DNA of 64,000 nt from Cocos nucifera (Eukaryota; Streptophyta; Magnoliopsida; Arecales; Arecaceae), in NCBI GenBank assembly GCA_006176705.1, contig QRFJ01002470.1, positions 283,001 to 347,000 of the forward strand, given 5' to 3'. Positions within the stretch are counted from its first letter, which is position 1; each line of letters starts with the position of its first letter. The position numbers and the translations under genes were made by a program. Positions 10,318-22,292 of the stretch are shown in pieces. Below the pieces are notes generated by a model. It had not been told where the DNA came from. It saw nothing but the letters and a program-made list of their open reading frames with translations, and searched no databases.

Positions 10318-10690
10318 CTACGACAGTGGTTTGTAATCGCTATCATAGCTTAAAAAATTGCTGCCATTGACTATGACAGCGATTAGCTAACCGCTGCCAT
10401 TACGGTCATCACCGTAGGTCTATGACAGTGGTTATTATAGCGATTATGATAATCACTGCCATAAATAGCCTATATGGTAGCGGTTACGAAACTGCTGCCA
10501 TAGCTCGACCTATGGCAGCGATTACGAAATTGCTACTATATCTCAACCTATGGCAATGGTTACGGAACCGCTGCCATAGATCTAATACAATGATTCTATA
10601 ACCGCTGCCATAGGTCAATGGTAGTGGTTGGCACGTAACTTGCTGTCTCACTTGGCACACCTACGATAGTAGTTTTGCAACCGCTACCAT
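10318..10690. repeat. CACTA-1 subterminal repeats (3' end of coding strand)
   Basis: More than a dozen degenerate copies of CTATGGCAGCGGTT occur here in both orientations. Many are paired as imperfect palindromes, for example atggtagcggttacg with cgaaactgctgccatag (10479-10505). This matches the subterminal arrays bound by TNPA-type proteins in En/Spm elements; binding here is inferred. Confidence 0.8.
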
Positions 10691-10871
10691 AGCTTTTGAA
10701 TAATAAAAAAATATAAAATTTTTAATTTTTTATATATTTTATCTGATAAATGCAGAGATATATATAATATAATAAAAATATAAAAAAATATTATAAATAT
10801 AAGAATATTTTTGAAATTTTTAAATTTTATTATCGAATAAAATTTATTATAATATTTTTTAAAAAAATATA

Positions 10872-12630
10872 TCAAAAATTTTTTAAATCTACATCATCAT
10901 CGTCATCGAGAGATGGAGCACGAGCTGGAGGAGCTAGAGCTGGAGCCAGAGCTGAAGGAGTTGAAGTTGGAGGGGTTGGAGCTAGAACGTCGGCCAACAT
11001 GTCCTCAAGACCTGTGAAGTCTACTTCAAAATGCATGTTGAGCCTCATCACCATGGCACTCAGGATGTCCTCTAGATGAGATGTTCGCTCCTCAGCATGA
11101 GCAGCCCGCACCATAGCCTGATCTGCCCATGCCATAGCCCGAGTTGCCTGCACCAACGCCTCCTCAAGCTGCTCTTGACGGACAATATCGAAAGCATGTG
11201 AAGAAATGCTTGCCTCAGATCAGTAGTTTGTCAGTGTATGTCCGGGTCTGCATCAGATTTTTCTAGAGTGCTCAAGCTCCAAGACCTAAGATAGATGGTC
11301 ATGGGGGCCAGAGCTATCCAAGCCCTCACTCGCGAGCGCATTTAACTGCTCTTATAGTTATAAATTTAAATAAAATTTTATAAAAAATATTATAATACTG
11401 ATAATATATACTAATATATTTATCACTTACAAAAATTTTTTCAATCGTAGCATTCATCGACCCATTCTTCTTATCCATATGGCTGGATCGAAAGATCTCA
11501 CTATAGCTGGACATCACTTCATCTCTCATCAGCTATAATAATGAATTAGTTTATTAAAAAAATATAAAAAATATCTATTTAATTTATTTAGTAAGATTTA
11601 AAATTCATTATCTCTCTATGCATACGACTGGCCATAGACTCATGGCCTAGAGTGTGCGTGTACTCCTGGGCTATCTGGTTCTCTCGATTCTAATGAAAGA
11701 TAGCCTAATAAGTATTTAAATAAATAATAAATATTTAAAAAAATTAAATAAATATATTAAAAAATTTAAAAATTAAAAATTTTACCTCGAACTTCTAGCT
11801 CCTCCAATGTATAACCATCCCCTCCCACTAACTCGGGGGACAGTCCTGTATCCAAAAAATAAGCTCCTTTGAAGTATCTTGTTGATGCTCGAGCCATCCT
11901 CTGTAGAGCTTGATCTTATAGCCTTGGTACAACTCTCCAATCTTCTTCAATCAAGCATCTTGAGCCCTCTCATGATCTGAAAAGTCATACCTCCTCTGCA
12001 TAAAATTATCAAAAGTCAGTTACCAAATTATTCTAATTAAACAAAGTGTAAACATATCAAATACATATATAATTAAGATACACTTATCCATATCTTCTTC
12101 CACATCTGATCCTTGACACCAGCATCCATTAATCGTTAGTCTATAGGCAATATTGGAATGATGTCGAACTACCTCCCGAGCACTCCAAAAAATGAATGCA
12201 TCTCCCATGCGGTCTCTCCAACTGGCCTCTTCTCTGCATCATACTATACCATTACCTGATGCTGGCGGTTCCACACATGTGGCATGCATGTGGGATCATA
12301 AAATATCTTATTAGATGATGCACCTATAATAAAAATATGTTATATAAATATATAAATATATAAATATTATATAAAAAAATAAATAAATAATATAATAAAA
12401 ATATACACTCAGATATTGGTGTTAGAGCATGTGTTAGAGATGTGGCTGATGGTGGAGGCTCAGATGCCAGTAGAGTAGATGCCGACGGTGGAGTAGATAT
12501 CGATGGTCCCTGAGCAGTCGATGCGGAGATAGATGGAGTATGCTCTGACTGCTCCTCAGATGCTGAGCTCCGCATAACCCATCGAAAGGTGGGGTGAAAG
12601 CTAGATTGCATTTCGATGCTATCATGATCT
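10872..12630 (-). pseudogene. CACTA-1 second gene: Transposase_24-like (TNPA-type) protein, multi-exon
   Basis: Reading leftward, exon-like blocks are separated by AT-rich introns with GT/AG borders. The first ends in STAQGPSISTPPSASTLLAS and HALTPISE (near 12410). An 83-bp intron (12324-12406, donor GTATAT, acceptor TTATAG) then leads to DPTCMPHVWNRQHQVMV and DAGVKDQMWKKIW. Further blocks hold RYDFSDHERAQDA (about 11990), FKGAYF-like sequence near 11860, NRENQIAQEYTHTLGHESMA (about 11690-11620) and MRDEVMSSYSEIFRSSHMDK (11529-11470, with donor GTAAGTG at its end). The last exon (11330-10872) encodes a helical, Ala-rich segment and an acidic tail DDDDDVDL. This plan (Pro/Ser-rich N terminus, conserved Trp-containing middle, coiled C terminus) fits plant transposase family 24 proteins (PF03004). 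At least four in-frame stops are present, so it is a pseudogene. Confidence 0.6.
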
Positions 12631-12732
12631 ATAATGTTAATGAACATTAACCAATATAACATGTTGAATAATAATATTAGTATAGCATCAATAAATAGAT
12701 TCTAATATTTAAATCAGAATGTTGAAGTCATC

Positions 12733-13799
12733 TATAATACCCCAGACTTGTATAGAATTTTTGGATTATATATTATTTCTTTGGTGTTAGGTTAAGTTTC
12801 TAGGATTGACCTTGTAGGCTACTTAATTTTAGTTATAAACTATTTTGAATTAAACTTACTTTACCAAAATTTATTGAAGCCATTTGAGTATAAATTATGA
12901 CTATCTATCATTTTGAGTTCTAAAAATTTTTCTAGTCTGAAAACTAGTACCTATAAGGAGGGCTATATAAAATATATATTTTCTTGGAACAAAAAGTTCT
13001 GATAATTGATCTCTAGATATTGATGAGTCAACAAGTAATTTTTAATAAATTTTAGAGATCTTTTAATCTATTCATTCTAAAGCAAGAAAGTTTTAAAAGT
13101 TTCAAATTTAGATAATTTAAATTAGAACCTAAATTTTAGTTTCTTATACTTAAGGATTTTAATTTTTTTGATATTTTTATTGGTTTCAAGTAGAGGAATG
13201 TTTCTTATTTACATTTATATTTTAAAGTTAACTTTAAAAAAAATAGATAAGCTGAGATTTAAGTAAATCTGTGAATAGAGTCTGAAGAGTAAAATTTTTG
13301 AAATTTTGAAATTCGAGCTGACCTGAATTCAAATCAAGTCAGCTCGAGTCTTAGGCTACAGAATAAATTTTCTATTTTTTTGAGAGAGCTAGCTTAATTT
13401 GGGATCGAGCTGACTCGACTGATATTCGAGCTAGCTTGATTTGGAGCCGAGCTGGCTCTATAGAATGAGTTTTCCATTTTTTTAAGAGAGCCAGCTCAAT
13501 TTGGTATTGAGCTAACCCGACTAGCATTCGAGTTGGTCCGATTTAGAGTTGAGCTGGCTCAGTTAGTTGGAAAGGAGTTATACTTGGTCTATTCATTAAT
13601 AATTATTTAGAGGATTATTCTTTAAAATTTGGAGTAGAAAATTATACTTTCAAAAATGTCCAACTTTTAAGAAAAACTCCATCAAATTTTTGGTAGAAAT
13701 TATATATCTGATTTATCCCCTTAGACATCTTCGTTAGGCTTGCTAGGTTGGTGCATCCATCCTATGCGCTGGTCATGACCTTAATTTTGGGTTGTGACA
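12733..13799 (+). repeat. Solo LTR (Ty3/gypsy-type) inserted in CACTA-1
   Basis: 1067 bp starting TATAATACCCCAGAC and ending GGGTTGTGACA, flanked on both sides by the perfect 5-bp duplication TCATC (12728-12732 and 13800-13804). A TATA box (gctatataaaata, about 12962) supports plus orientation. There is no internal sequence, so it is a solo LTR left by LTR-LTR recombination. It separates the two CACTA-1 genes without breaking either. Inside (13316-13570) are two imperfect ~107-bp tandem units rich in GAGCTGGCTC-like words. The usual TG start is mutated to TA. Confidence 0.8.
13316..13570 (+). repeat. ~107-bp tandem units inside solo LTR
   Basis: The segment tctatttttttgagagagct (13371) followed by atttgggatcgagctgactc recurs about 107 bp later (tccatttttttaagagagcc, 13478; atttggtattgagctaaccc). 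A related single unit occurs at 20936-21085. Confidence 0.65.
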
Positions 13800-14129
13800 T
13801 CATCACCTAGTTGCATCTATAATATGGACATCACCATTGCTTCTGACAAATGTATCTAGGATCTCGATAGTACTAGATAAGTTTTATCTTAGAAAAGCAT
13901 TTTACATGCATGGTCCAACATCATCATCAATTTTGGTATCATCAAAAATATGCCTAGACACCATTCTTACAACAACACCCCATTAAGTCTCCAAGGGATC
14001 ACTAACGTAGAAGACTTGACTAGCTTGGAAGGCAAGTATGTACGATTTTTCAGTATGAAGATGGTATTGCATGTTAACGAGAGTAAAATCATACTTATCA
14101 GTCTTCATCCCTAACTGTGATAAGGTGTC

Positions 14130-15882
14130 TGATAAACACATAAAATATATTTATAAAAGTATTAATTTATTAATTAATTTATCTTTATTTTTTAAGAATT
14201 GATATTTTTATTTTATCTTTTATAGAAAAGAAGATTATGGATGAAAAGAGCTTGATTTATGGATCACAACGAAATAAATTTCACTCAAATCAGAGCTAAA
14301 ATGAGAAAGTTATGAAGCCTAAAAGTTTTAAATAAAAAAAATAGTCCGATGCATGATAGACCAGTTAGCTGGTCCACGGTTCCTGTCGCAGACTGGCCAG
14401 CTCAACGAGCATGGTGAATCAGGGGGCGTTGCATGGCAGATGTAGACCCTTAAGGGGTTCATCGAAAATCCATCGTGGCTCATAAGGGCAGAACGATAAT
14501 TTTTTCAAGAATAGCGCACGATGATTGGCAGAGGCGTTCGGTATATCTGATTCGCACGATCCACAGCTATAGTACTAGGCACGATCAAATGATCTGCATT
14601 CAATTCGGTGGAGATCCGATGGTCCACATCAATTTTTGCTTTGATTCGAACAGTACCCAGCTGATATTGCACGATCGGACGACCAAGAAGCAAGCCAGTC
14701 AAGATCCAATGGCTAGAATTCATCTCTAACTTGATTAAGGAAGATCTAGCACCATCCAATGATCCAAATTCAATCTTAAGCTCGATCGAACAACTGAAAA
14801 TTAATCTAGCCCTATTTAAGCTACAAAAATCTGATTTTGATCAAATCTGGACCATTGAGACCCGATGGCAAAAAATTATTCCAAGGAGCAGAATCCAATC
14901 CAGACTTGATTTCTTTGATTTTTCTCCAATTTCAACTTAATTTCTTATTATTTCTCCTCTATAAAAAGATTCTTAAGCTAAAGTAACGAGCATCAGCCTC
15001 CATAAGCCTTTTAAACCTCTCCACAGCTTCTCTAAGGCCTTAAAAACCTCTCTCTCCTCTCCAAAAACCATGAGCAAGCTATTTCTCTCCCTAATTCTCT
15101 CTCTTAAACCCTTCTTTCTTCAATCTTTTCTCTTTGTTTCTCCTACAAGTCTTCACCAAAGTTCCTCTCTTGCTTTGGATTCCTACAACCAGCTGCTGCC
15201 TGGGTTCTTCAGTGGGGTTCAAGGATGAAGATTTCAGCGAGAAACTTTTCGATGTCCAACTGATCACCTAATTCTCAGAAGATCATTATGATCTTATTTT
15301 GATGGTATTTTCTATTTTCTATCTTTTGTATTCTTTTTAATTTACAATAAAGATAGTTTTTAGTTATAATATCTTTATGTCTTTATTTTTTTATAATTAA
15401 TCTAGAATAATTTATTACCCTTGAGATGAGCCATGATCTATGGGTACGGTTCGTGCTCTTGGGATAGATTATATTTGAATTAATTCTTGATATTATATCT
15501 AAATCAATTTAGACTAGCCTATAACTTTAAGGGATGGGCTGTGATCTAAGGATATAGGCCGTGCTCTCTAAGATAGATTATATCTTTATTGATTAGATAT
15601 TAATTATAGCATATTAAAAAGAATACCGACTATCAGATAAGTGATCAATTGAAATCCTGAGAATCCATCTCTATACTTGCAACCTTCCTTTAAATTAATT
15701 TACTTATTTATTTATTTTCTTAATTAAGTAAGTAGCCTTTTAATTAATTCTTAAATCCTACTCTCAAGTTAAATTTATTATTTAAATGCAATTAACACGA
15801 TCCCTATGAATATGATCCTAACTATTCCTATCTATATAGTAGTGAGTTAAGTATTATTTTTTACCACCTACGATAGCAATCA
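14130..15882 (+). repeat. Solo LTR, same family as the Ty3-2 LTR
   Basis: 1753 bp starting TGATAAACAC and ending CGATAGCAATCA, with a perfect GTGTC duplication on both sides (14125-14129 and 15883-15887). It aligns with the 5' LTR of Ty3-2 (24892-26458) at the start (TGATAA, ttaattaatttat), middle (gattggca..., aatggctagaattcat) and promoter. TATA box ctataaaaag at 14959-14968; possible polyadenylation signal caataaag near 15345. Open frames at 14475-14940 are in the U3 region and not genes. Confidence 0.85.
15409..15600 (+). repeat. Tandem duplication inside solo LTR
   Basis: gagatgagccatgatctatg plus gtgctcttgggatagatta (15422-15470) recurs as gggatgggctgtgatctaag plus gtgctctctaagatagatta (15533-15582), a period of about 111 bp in the R/U5 part. 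Confidence 0.6.
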
Positions 15883-18800
15883 GTGTCAAACCAATTATAC
15901 TTCATCAATGCAATTCTTCCTTTAGAATAATAGTCTAAGATGACTATCTTCTCCACCACACCATAATAGTTCAAATCCTCCATACAAGGCTGTGAATCTC
16001 TCGAGCTAGCATCACACCGAATGGTGGCACTCAACATCATGCCACTATTTGTGTTACCATGTTTACGGATCTACTGTGAATATTAAATCTATAGCCATTA
16101 ATGATGAACTATTTATACTCATGCATGGTACGATTAGGATCCATTGAAAAAGCACGCACTTCAAGGCTCACATCATCGAGCGGTAATCTCCACACCTAAT
16201 TAAGAAGATGATACCTAATTAGTAAACATGTTCAAATAAGTTACACAAGATAAGAATATATAATTGCTTTCATGATCTTTGAACCATTTAGAAAATTCAT
16301 TGTTGTGCATTTTTTCTTTCTCCTGCATACTTAAAGCACCGTATTTTACTCTTATGATCTGCTTGTATTTGCTGCATGCATAAAGAATAAATTTAGATGT
16401 AATTAAATATTTTCTTCTAATTATTATGAAATAAATAAGACTGAGTAACTCATCTTATGTACGGCTTAATGACATCATAGTTGAAAAGCATGTAGCAGTG
16501 CGCTTTATCCCTTTCCTCAATGCTCAAATCAATGAGATGGTATGAAGTGAAAAGTCCATCTGGCTATGGAATGAACTCAAATGCAAGCTCAATTGGCTCA
16601 TACTGATCATCCTAATTCCTCATTGGCTGATTACAACATGTCTTGAGCTTGTTTAAGTAAATGGTACGAAAATCCATACACTCTTGATCCAAATAACCTT
16701 CTGCTATGGATCCCTTCGGGCGATTTATATTTCTTATATAAGATTTCAGAGTTTGAGTATTCTTCTCAATAGAATATATCCATCGGCAGAACACTGGACC
16801 TCCAAGTATAACTTTTTTCGCAAGGTGCACGATGAGATGCATTATAATCATGAAAAATAATGATAAAAATATTTTCTCCAAATCACATAATGTCACTGCC
16901 CTTGCCTTCATTTTCTTTGCATCTTTCTTAAGTAACCTCTTTGCATAAATATCTTTGTAAAAGTTGCAAAGATGAATAACAGTCATTCTGACATTTTTTG
17001 GCAATACATGGTGAATAGCTATTAGGTTCAATTCCTACATCAACACATGATAATCATAAGTCTTCAATCCCCTAAGTTTGACATTCTTACTATTCACATG
17101 CTTTGATATGTTGCTTGAGTATCCATCTGGGATCTTTATGTTCTCCAACATACGAAGAAATGTAGATCGTTTGGAGGCATTCATAATATAGCATGCATGA
17201 GGGAGCCTCCACTATTCTCTTCCTATCAGATGGAGTGATCTCCTAATATCCTATTCCTTCAAGTCAAATCAGAAATTCAAGTCATCCTTGGTCTTATCTT
17301 TGATATTCAAGATTGTTCCCAATAGGAGCTCGCATATATTCTTTTCAATATGCATTACATCTAAATAGTGGCATAATAAGTTTATCTCCTAATATGGCAA
17401 GTCAAAGAAGATACTCTTTTTCCTCCAGTTAAAGTATGTGTCATCTTCCTTTGATGGATGTTTTTTTTTTCTTACCATCAATCGGATCATCTTTTCTAAA
17501 TTTAACACTGAGACCATCCAACTTAATCAGTACATCACTTCCAGATATCTAGCTAGACACCTCACCTTCTTTAACAGTGCCATCGAAGGAGCGAGCATCT
17601 CTTCTATATGGATAGTTTCGATGAAAGAACCATCGATGCCCCATATAGCTAAAGCTTCTTCGATCTGTCAACCTTCTAGATCAGGTATTTTTTTCATAAA
17701 TCGAGCATGCTAGCTCACCTTTCATGCTCTAACCTGATATTAGGGCATAGGCTGAAAAGTCATTTATTATCCATAAAAGTGCTGTGCGCATGAAGGATGA
17801 CTCATTCAACAAAGTATCAAAAGTTGGAACATCTTGAATGCTCCATAACTATTTCATCTCGATAATAAGAGGCTGCAAATAGCCATCAATGTCATTACCT
17901 ACCTCTATCGATCTAGGGATAAGCACTACTATGAAAGCAAAGAATTTTTTCATACACATCCATGGTGGAAGGTTGTAAACATGAATAAATACTAGCCATA
18001 TACTATGGACGGTATTTATATGCTTGAACAGGTTGAAACCATCATACGATAAGCCCAATCTCATATTACATATCTCTTATGCGAAGTTAGAATGTAATTT
18101 ATTAAACTTCTACCATGCCTTTCCATCAGCTGGATGCCGCAATGCATCATCTTTTGTTCGATCCTCTTCATACCATCTCATGTCCTTCGATGTCTTTATC
18201 GACATAAACAACTTTTATAGTCTCGGAATCAAAAAAAAGTGCTACATCAACTTTTAAGCTACACGAGTCGATGTGCCATCTTTATTTTATTTTTATCTTG
18301 ATATACCGCACCTCGTGCACTCATTTTGGTTGACATCCCTCTCTCAATAGAGCATGCAATCATTGGGCCATGAATGTATCTTGGTGTAAGTAAAGTCCAA
18401 CTATTCAATAATCTTTGATGCCTCATAATTATTCTTCAAAATTTGTACATCATCTAGAAGAATATCCTCCAAAAGCTCTAGTATGCAGTTCACTCTATTA
18501 TTACTGAACCCATTAAAGCATTTTGCATGATACAATCATATTAAGAACTCAAGCTTCACCATCTTTTCACACTCAGGATATAATGAAATATTAGCATCCT
18601 CCATCAACTTACGGACCTTCTCCACATCCTCACTGTTTGTCATTCTACCAACCATGGAATAAAGTATGGATGTAGATGCACCATCATTATGACCAACAAA
18701 TAAAAAAATATCATGAACCATTTATTCCACTCTTTCACCATGTTGATCGATTTCTTGCGGCCTGCCTTTATCATGTTGATTCTAACAAATTTTATAATCG

Positions 18801-18993
18801 GATTTAAAGTCATAAATAGTGAGGTGATCATTTATATTTTGACAAGATAGCTACGGCCCATCCATATACTTTTTACAAGGATATTGGATAAGTCCATGGT
18901 CACCAAATTTTTCTATAGCAAAATCAAGAAATTTTTGAAGTCCAGCCTTATATTCTAATGAGAGCCTACTAAACTTCATCCACTCCTTATCCA

Positions 18994-20040
18994 TTACAAA
19001 AATTGGTGATACTACAATTAAATCATGCATGCAACTTATAATATATACTAATGCATTATAAATAGATATGCATTATCAATAAAAAATGTATCATAAATTG
19101 AAATGAAAATAAATATCATATATAAAACTCACATTAAATATCATTTTAGATATGCAATAAATACATCCTATCATCAACTAATAGGTAAAGATAGGTCCTA
19201 TCCCATTTAGAAATTATATTAATTCTATAGATTTATTACATTTTTTAAATGATAAGTAATAGGGATCGAATGAAATTTTGGTAGCATTTTTTCTTAGTTC
19301 TCACGTGTAGAAAGAACAAAAGAAAAATACTATCTAAAATTTTATTTAGAATCTTTACAAATTTGTTTGATTACTGAAATTATCTATAGAATTATTTATA
19401 ATTTTTAAACTATCCAAATTGGATAATCAATTGATCATTGTATATAATTCTCTCATTCGTATAATTATATATAAATCTACGGATGTCGAAGATTATGTAT
19501 ACTAATCAATTGATGGATCTATTATTATGCAATGTAATAAACAAAAATAATAAAATATAAATAATTGGCAATAGTTCTCTTATCCGTCGGCACAATCCAC
19601 GATCGTCGATACGATCTAGAACCCATCGATGTGAATTTTCTTATTAGTCGGCATGGCCCAAGGGCCGTCCATAGCCGTCGATATGGCACGGCCCAAGACC
19701 ATCAACATGGCATGGCCCAAGATCGTCCATGACCACCGACATGGCACGGCTTGGCCCAGAATCCACCAGCACAGTCTAGAACCAGCCAGCAGAATTTCTC
19801 TTATCTACCGACATGACCCACGATCAATGGATAATTATAATTTTTATAATAAATATTTATAATATTTATTATAAAAATTATAATTAAATATTAATATAAA
19901 TATTATAAATGATAAATAAATAATACTATAAAATTTAAATAAAAATCATACATGCGGCTACAGAGAGAGGTTAAATAGAAAGCTTCGAGGATCACCGACA
20001 GCAGTGCTAGAGGAAGACGACGGCACTAGAGATCACCTAC
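18994..20040. other. CACTA-1 upstream region, no gene
   Basis: AT-rich to 19560. From 19570 to 19810 the words atggcacggcccaag, gtcggcatggcccaag and catggcatggcccaag recur at intervals of 25-35 bp. AT-rich again at 19830-19960. It lies 5' of the transposase start and may belong to its untranslated leader or first intron. Confidence 0.45.
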
Positions 20041-20049
20041 AAAATGATC

Positions 20050-20830
20050 GAGACAGATAGTGATTTAAAAAGAGAGAAGAGAGAGAAAGAGGAGAGAGAG
20101 AAAAAGGAAAGAGAGAGAGATATAGTAGGAAGGAGAGATCGGGCTGAGGGAAGAGAGGAGGTGGCAGAGTCGGCGGCCGGGCCAGTTGGGAAAGAAGGAG
20201 AAAGAGGGGGCTTGGACTGAGGGAGAGAGAGAGAGAGAGAGAGAGTAGGGAGGGGGTCGGGGCTGGCGGCTGGGCCGAGGAAGAGAGAGGAAAGAAGAGA
20301 GTGATCATAGTCGACGGTTGAGAAGGAGGGGGAGGAAGGAGGAGGAGGGGGGTGGCGGGTGATGGGAGGCTGGGGGTGGGCTGCGGGTAGAGCCGGAGGG
20401 GAGGCAGGACCGACGAGGAGGACCATGGCCTAGGCGGGGAAGAAGGGGAAGGGGGTGCACGGTGATGGGGGTCGGGGGGTGGGCTTGGGGGGAGAGGGAG
20501 GGGCCCGGCAGAGAGCTGCTGGCCTAGGCCAGGGAAGAAAGGGAAGGGGTGGCATGATGATGGGGAGTCAGGGGGTTAGGCTGTGGGCGAAGCCGGAGGG
20601 GGGGTGGGTTACGAGTGGCAGCCCGACGAAGGAGCCACAGGCCTAGGCCAAGGAAGAAAGGGAAGGAAAGGGAGGAGGGGGAGGTGGCGGTGCCGGTCGG
20701 GGAAGAAGGGGAAGGCGCGGGTGGAGGCAGCGCTAGTCGGAGAGCCAACAGAAGGCGGAGGAGGAGGCGATGCCGATTAAGGAAGGAAAGGGAGGGGTGA
20801 GATCTCACCGACAATGGAAAAAATGGAGAG
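20050..20830 (-). other. GC-rich, purine-skewed block upstream of the CACTA-1 transposase
   Basis: About 780 bp of G/A-rich plus strand in otherwise AT-rich DNA. It includes (GA)n at 20222-20246 and imperfect units of 96-119 bp anchored by ggcctaggc (20426, 20522, 20641). On the minus strand it is C/T-rich, as expected of a transcribed leader. GC-rich leader regions are common at the 5' end of CACTA transposase genes. Open frames on both strands are low complexity (S, L, P or G, R, E) and rejected as genes. Confidence 0.6.
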
Positions 20831-20935
20831 AGAGAGAGAACAATCGATAAAGAAAAAAAATAATTTGGAGGCAGGTAGCTGGAAATAACCTAACCTATGG
20901 CAGCGGTTTTGGAACCACTGCCATAGGTATTAAAA

Positions 20936-21085
20936 TTCAAGCTAGTTCGAATTGAAATCTCTCAAACTACAGAAATGAATATTCTATTTTTCTAAGTGAG
21001 CCAACCTGATTTAGGATCGAGTTGATCTGGCTAAAAATCGATCTAACCCAATTTGGATCCGAGCCAGCTCGATCAGCAAAAATAG
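20936..21085 (+). repeat. LTR fragment related to the solo LTR at 12733-13799
   Basis: ctacagaaatgaatattcta, then tttaggatcgagttgatctg, then tttggatccgagccagctcg parallels 13356-13460 of the solo LTR in order and spacing. No LTR ends or target duplication are visible. It lies between two groups of subterminal repeats. Confidence 0.6.
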
Positions 21086-21107
21086 ATCTATAGTAGTAGT
21101 TTTCATT

Positions 21108-22292
21108 AATCATTGCTGTAGATTAAACTATGACAGCAGTTCTTTGTAACTACTACCGTTGTCTCAATCTATTGCAGCGGTTAGTCATAACCACTGTGAT
21201 AAATTTTTTTTCATATTTTTGCTCTAAATATTACATAATTTTAAAATTTAATATCCATCTTCACCATTTATTATCTAAATAATTATCATTATAATGTCAT
21301 CACGAAAGACCGTCTCAATTCGATGGCCCTAGCTTCATCAATCAAAAAAATTTGATTTCGACGATCACAAACGATGATGGATGATCTGATAGATGAAGAT
21401 CTCTGATGTATCCAAAAATTTACCATAATGATCTCGATGATGTTTGTAGCATACTATCAAAGTTTTACTTTAATCGGATATCGTTATCATGATCAATTTA
21501 GCATGGAGTTATTTCGATCGTTAAATGAGAAATGAGTGATTAAAGGACCAGACGACATCCATCCATGAGATAATTTTTTAGATAAATGATATTGACTATT
21601 ATTTTAATAAATTTTATGATGGTGATCATAAAATTTAAATCATGGATCTAAAAATGATCTAAAACTATACGTTGCTTGATACCCATTCTTAAATTCCATT
21701 GATAATTATGCTCATGCTTTTGCAAGATCTGCTTAAAATGAATGATTCATATAAAAATAATTTAAATTTTATGATTACCATCATAAAAATTATTAAAATA
21801 GTAATCAAGATCATTTATCTAAAAAATTATCTCATAATCGAATGTCGTCTGGTTCTTTGATCATTCATTTCTCATTTAACGGTCGAAATCATTCCATACT
21901 AATTGATCATGATAACGATATCCGATTGAAGTGAAACTTTGATAGTATGCTATAAATATCATCGAGATCATCATTGTAGATTTTTTGATACATCGAAGGT
22001 CTCCATCTATCAAATCATTGCATCATCATTCGTGGTTGTCAAAATTAAATTTTTTTGACTGATGAAGCTAGGGCCATCGGATCGAAGTGGCCTTTTATGA
22101 TGATACTCTAATGATAATTATTTAGATAATGAATAATAAAGATGAGTATTAAATTTTTAAATTATATAATATTAAGAGTAAAAATATGAAAAAAAATATA
22201 TCATAGCGGTTATGACTAACCATTGCAATGGGTTGAGCCTATGGCAGCGGTTACAAAGAACCGCTGCTATAGTTTAATCTATGGTAGTGGTT
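21108..22292. repeat. 1.2-kb inverted repeat (533-bp arms) in CACTA-1
   Basis: Left arm 21108-21640 and right arm 21760-22292 are reverse complements over their whole length, with a 119-bp spacer. Clear anchors are gatggccctagcttcatcaa (21323) with ttgatgaa...-type partner gatgaagctagggccatcgg (22062), and tcggatatcgttatcatgat (21474) with atcatgataacgatatccga (21907). By eye the arms are about 85-90% identical. The outer ends contain CACTA subterminal motifs. A transcript across it would fold into a long hairpin. Confidence 0.88.

Larger units (their letters stand above)
13810..16000 (-). pseudogene. DUF4216 domain split by a solo LTR
   Basis: The upstream half (about 16000-15888) reads LNYYGVVEKIVILDYYSKGR and KYNWFDT; the downstream half (14124-13820) reads MKTDKYDFTLVNMQYHL, ILAFQASQVFYVSDPLETYW and VVVRMVSRH. 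Both match DUF4216. The halves join in one open frame if the LTR and one copy of GTGTC are removed, so the transposase frame was open here when the LTR element inserted. Confidence 0.8.
13810..18993 (-). pseudogene. CACTA-1 transposase (TNP2-type), with solo LTR inserted
   Basis: Catalyses CACTA excision and insertion in intact relatives. Translating leftward through stops gives the domains in family order. A transposase-associated domain begins at 18993 with MDKEWMKFSRLSLEYKAGLQ and includes YPCKKYMD. TNP2 (PF02992) follows at about 18540-17300, with SLYPECEKMVKLEFLI, MRLGLSYDGFNLF, VYNLPPWMCMKKFFAFIVVL and HYLDVMHIEKNICELLLGT (17380-17340). DUF4218 (PF13960) at 17100-16612 holds HLCNFYKDIYAKRL, KKVILGGPVFCRWIYSIE and RPKGSIAEGYLDQECM. 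Next come MHNNEFSKWFKDH (about 16310) and EVRAFSMDPNRTMHEYK (about 16150). DUF4216 ends the protein but is split by a solo LTR at 14130-15882. The start is the first Met of the associated domain. Several stops and frameshifts make it non-functional. Confidence 0.82.

Noticed and set aside
10684..10875. 63-codon minus-strand frame rich in F, I, K and Y
   Set aside because: AT-rich composition artefact beside the end of the Transposase_24-like gene.
14475..14940. 84- and 69-codon frames
   Set aside because: Inside the solo LTR upstream of its TATA box; not conserved in the Ty3-2 LTR copy.
20033..20814. Overlapping open frames on both strands (129, 96, 91, 65 codons)
   Set aside because: Pure composition effects of the G/A-rich block (runs of S, L, P or G, R, E); no domain.
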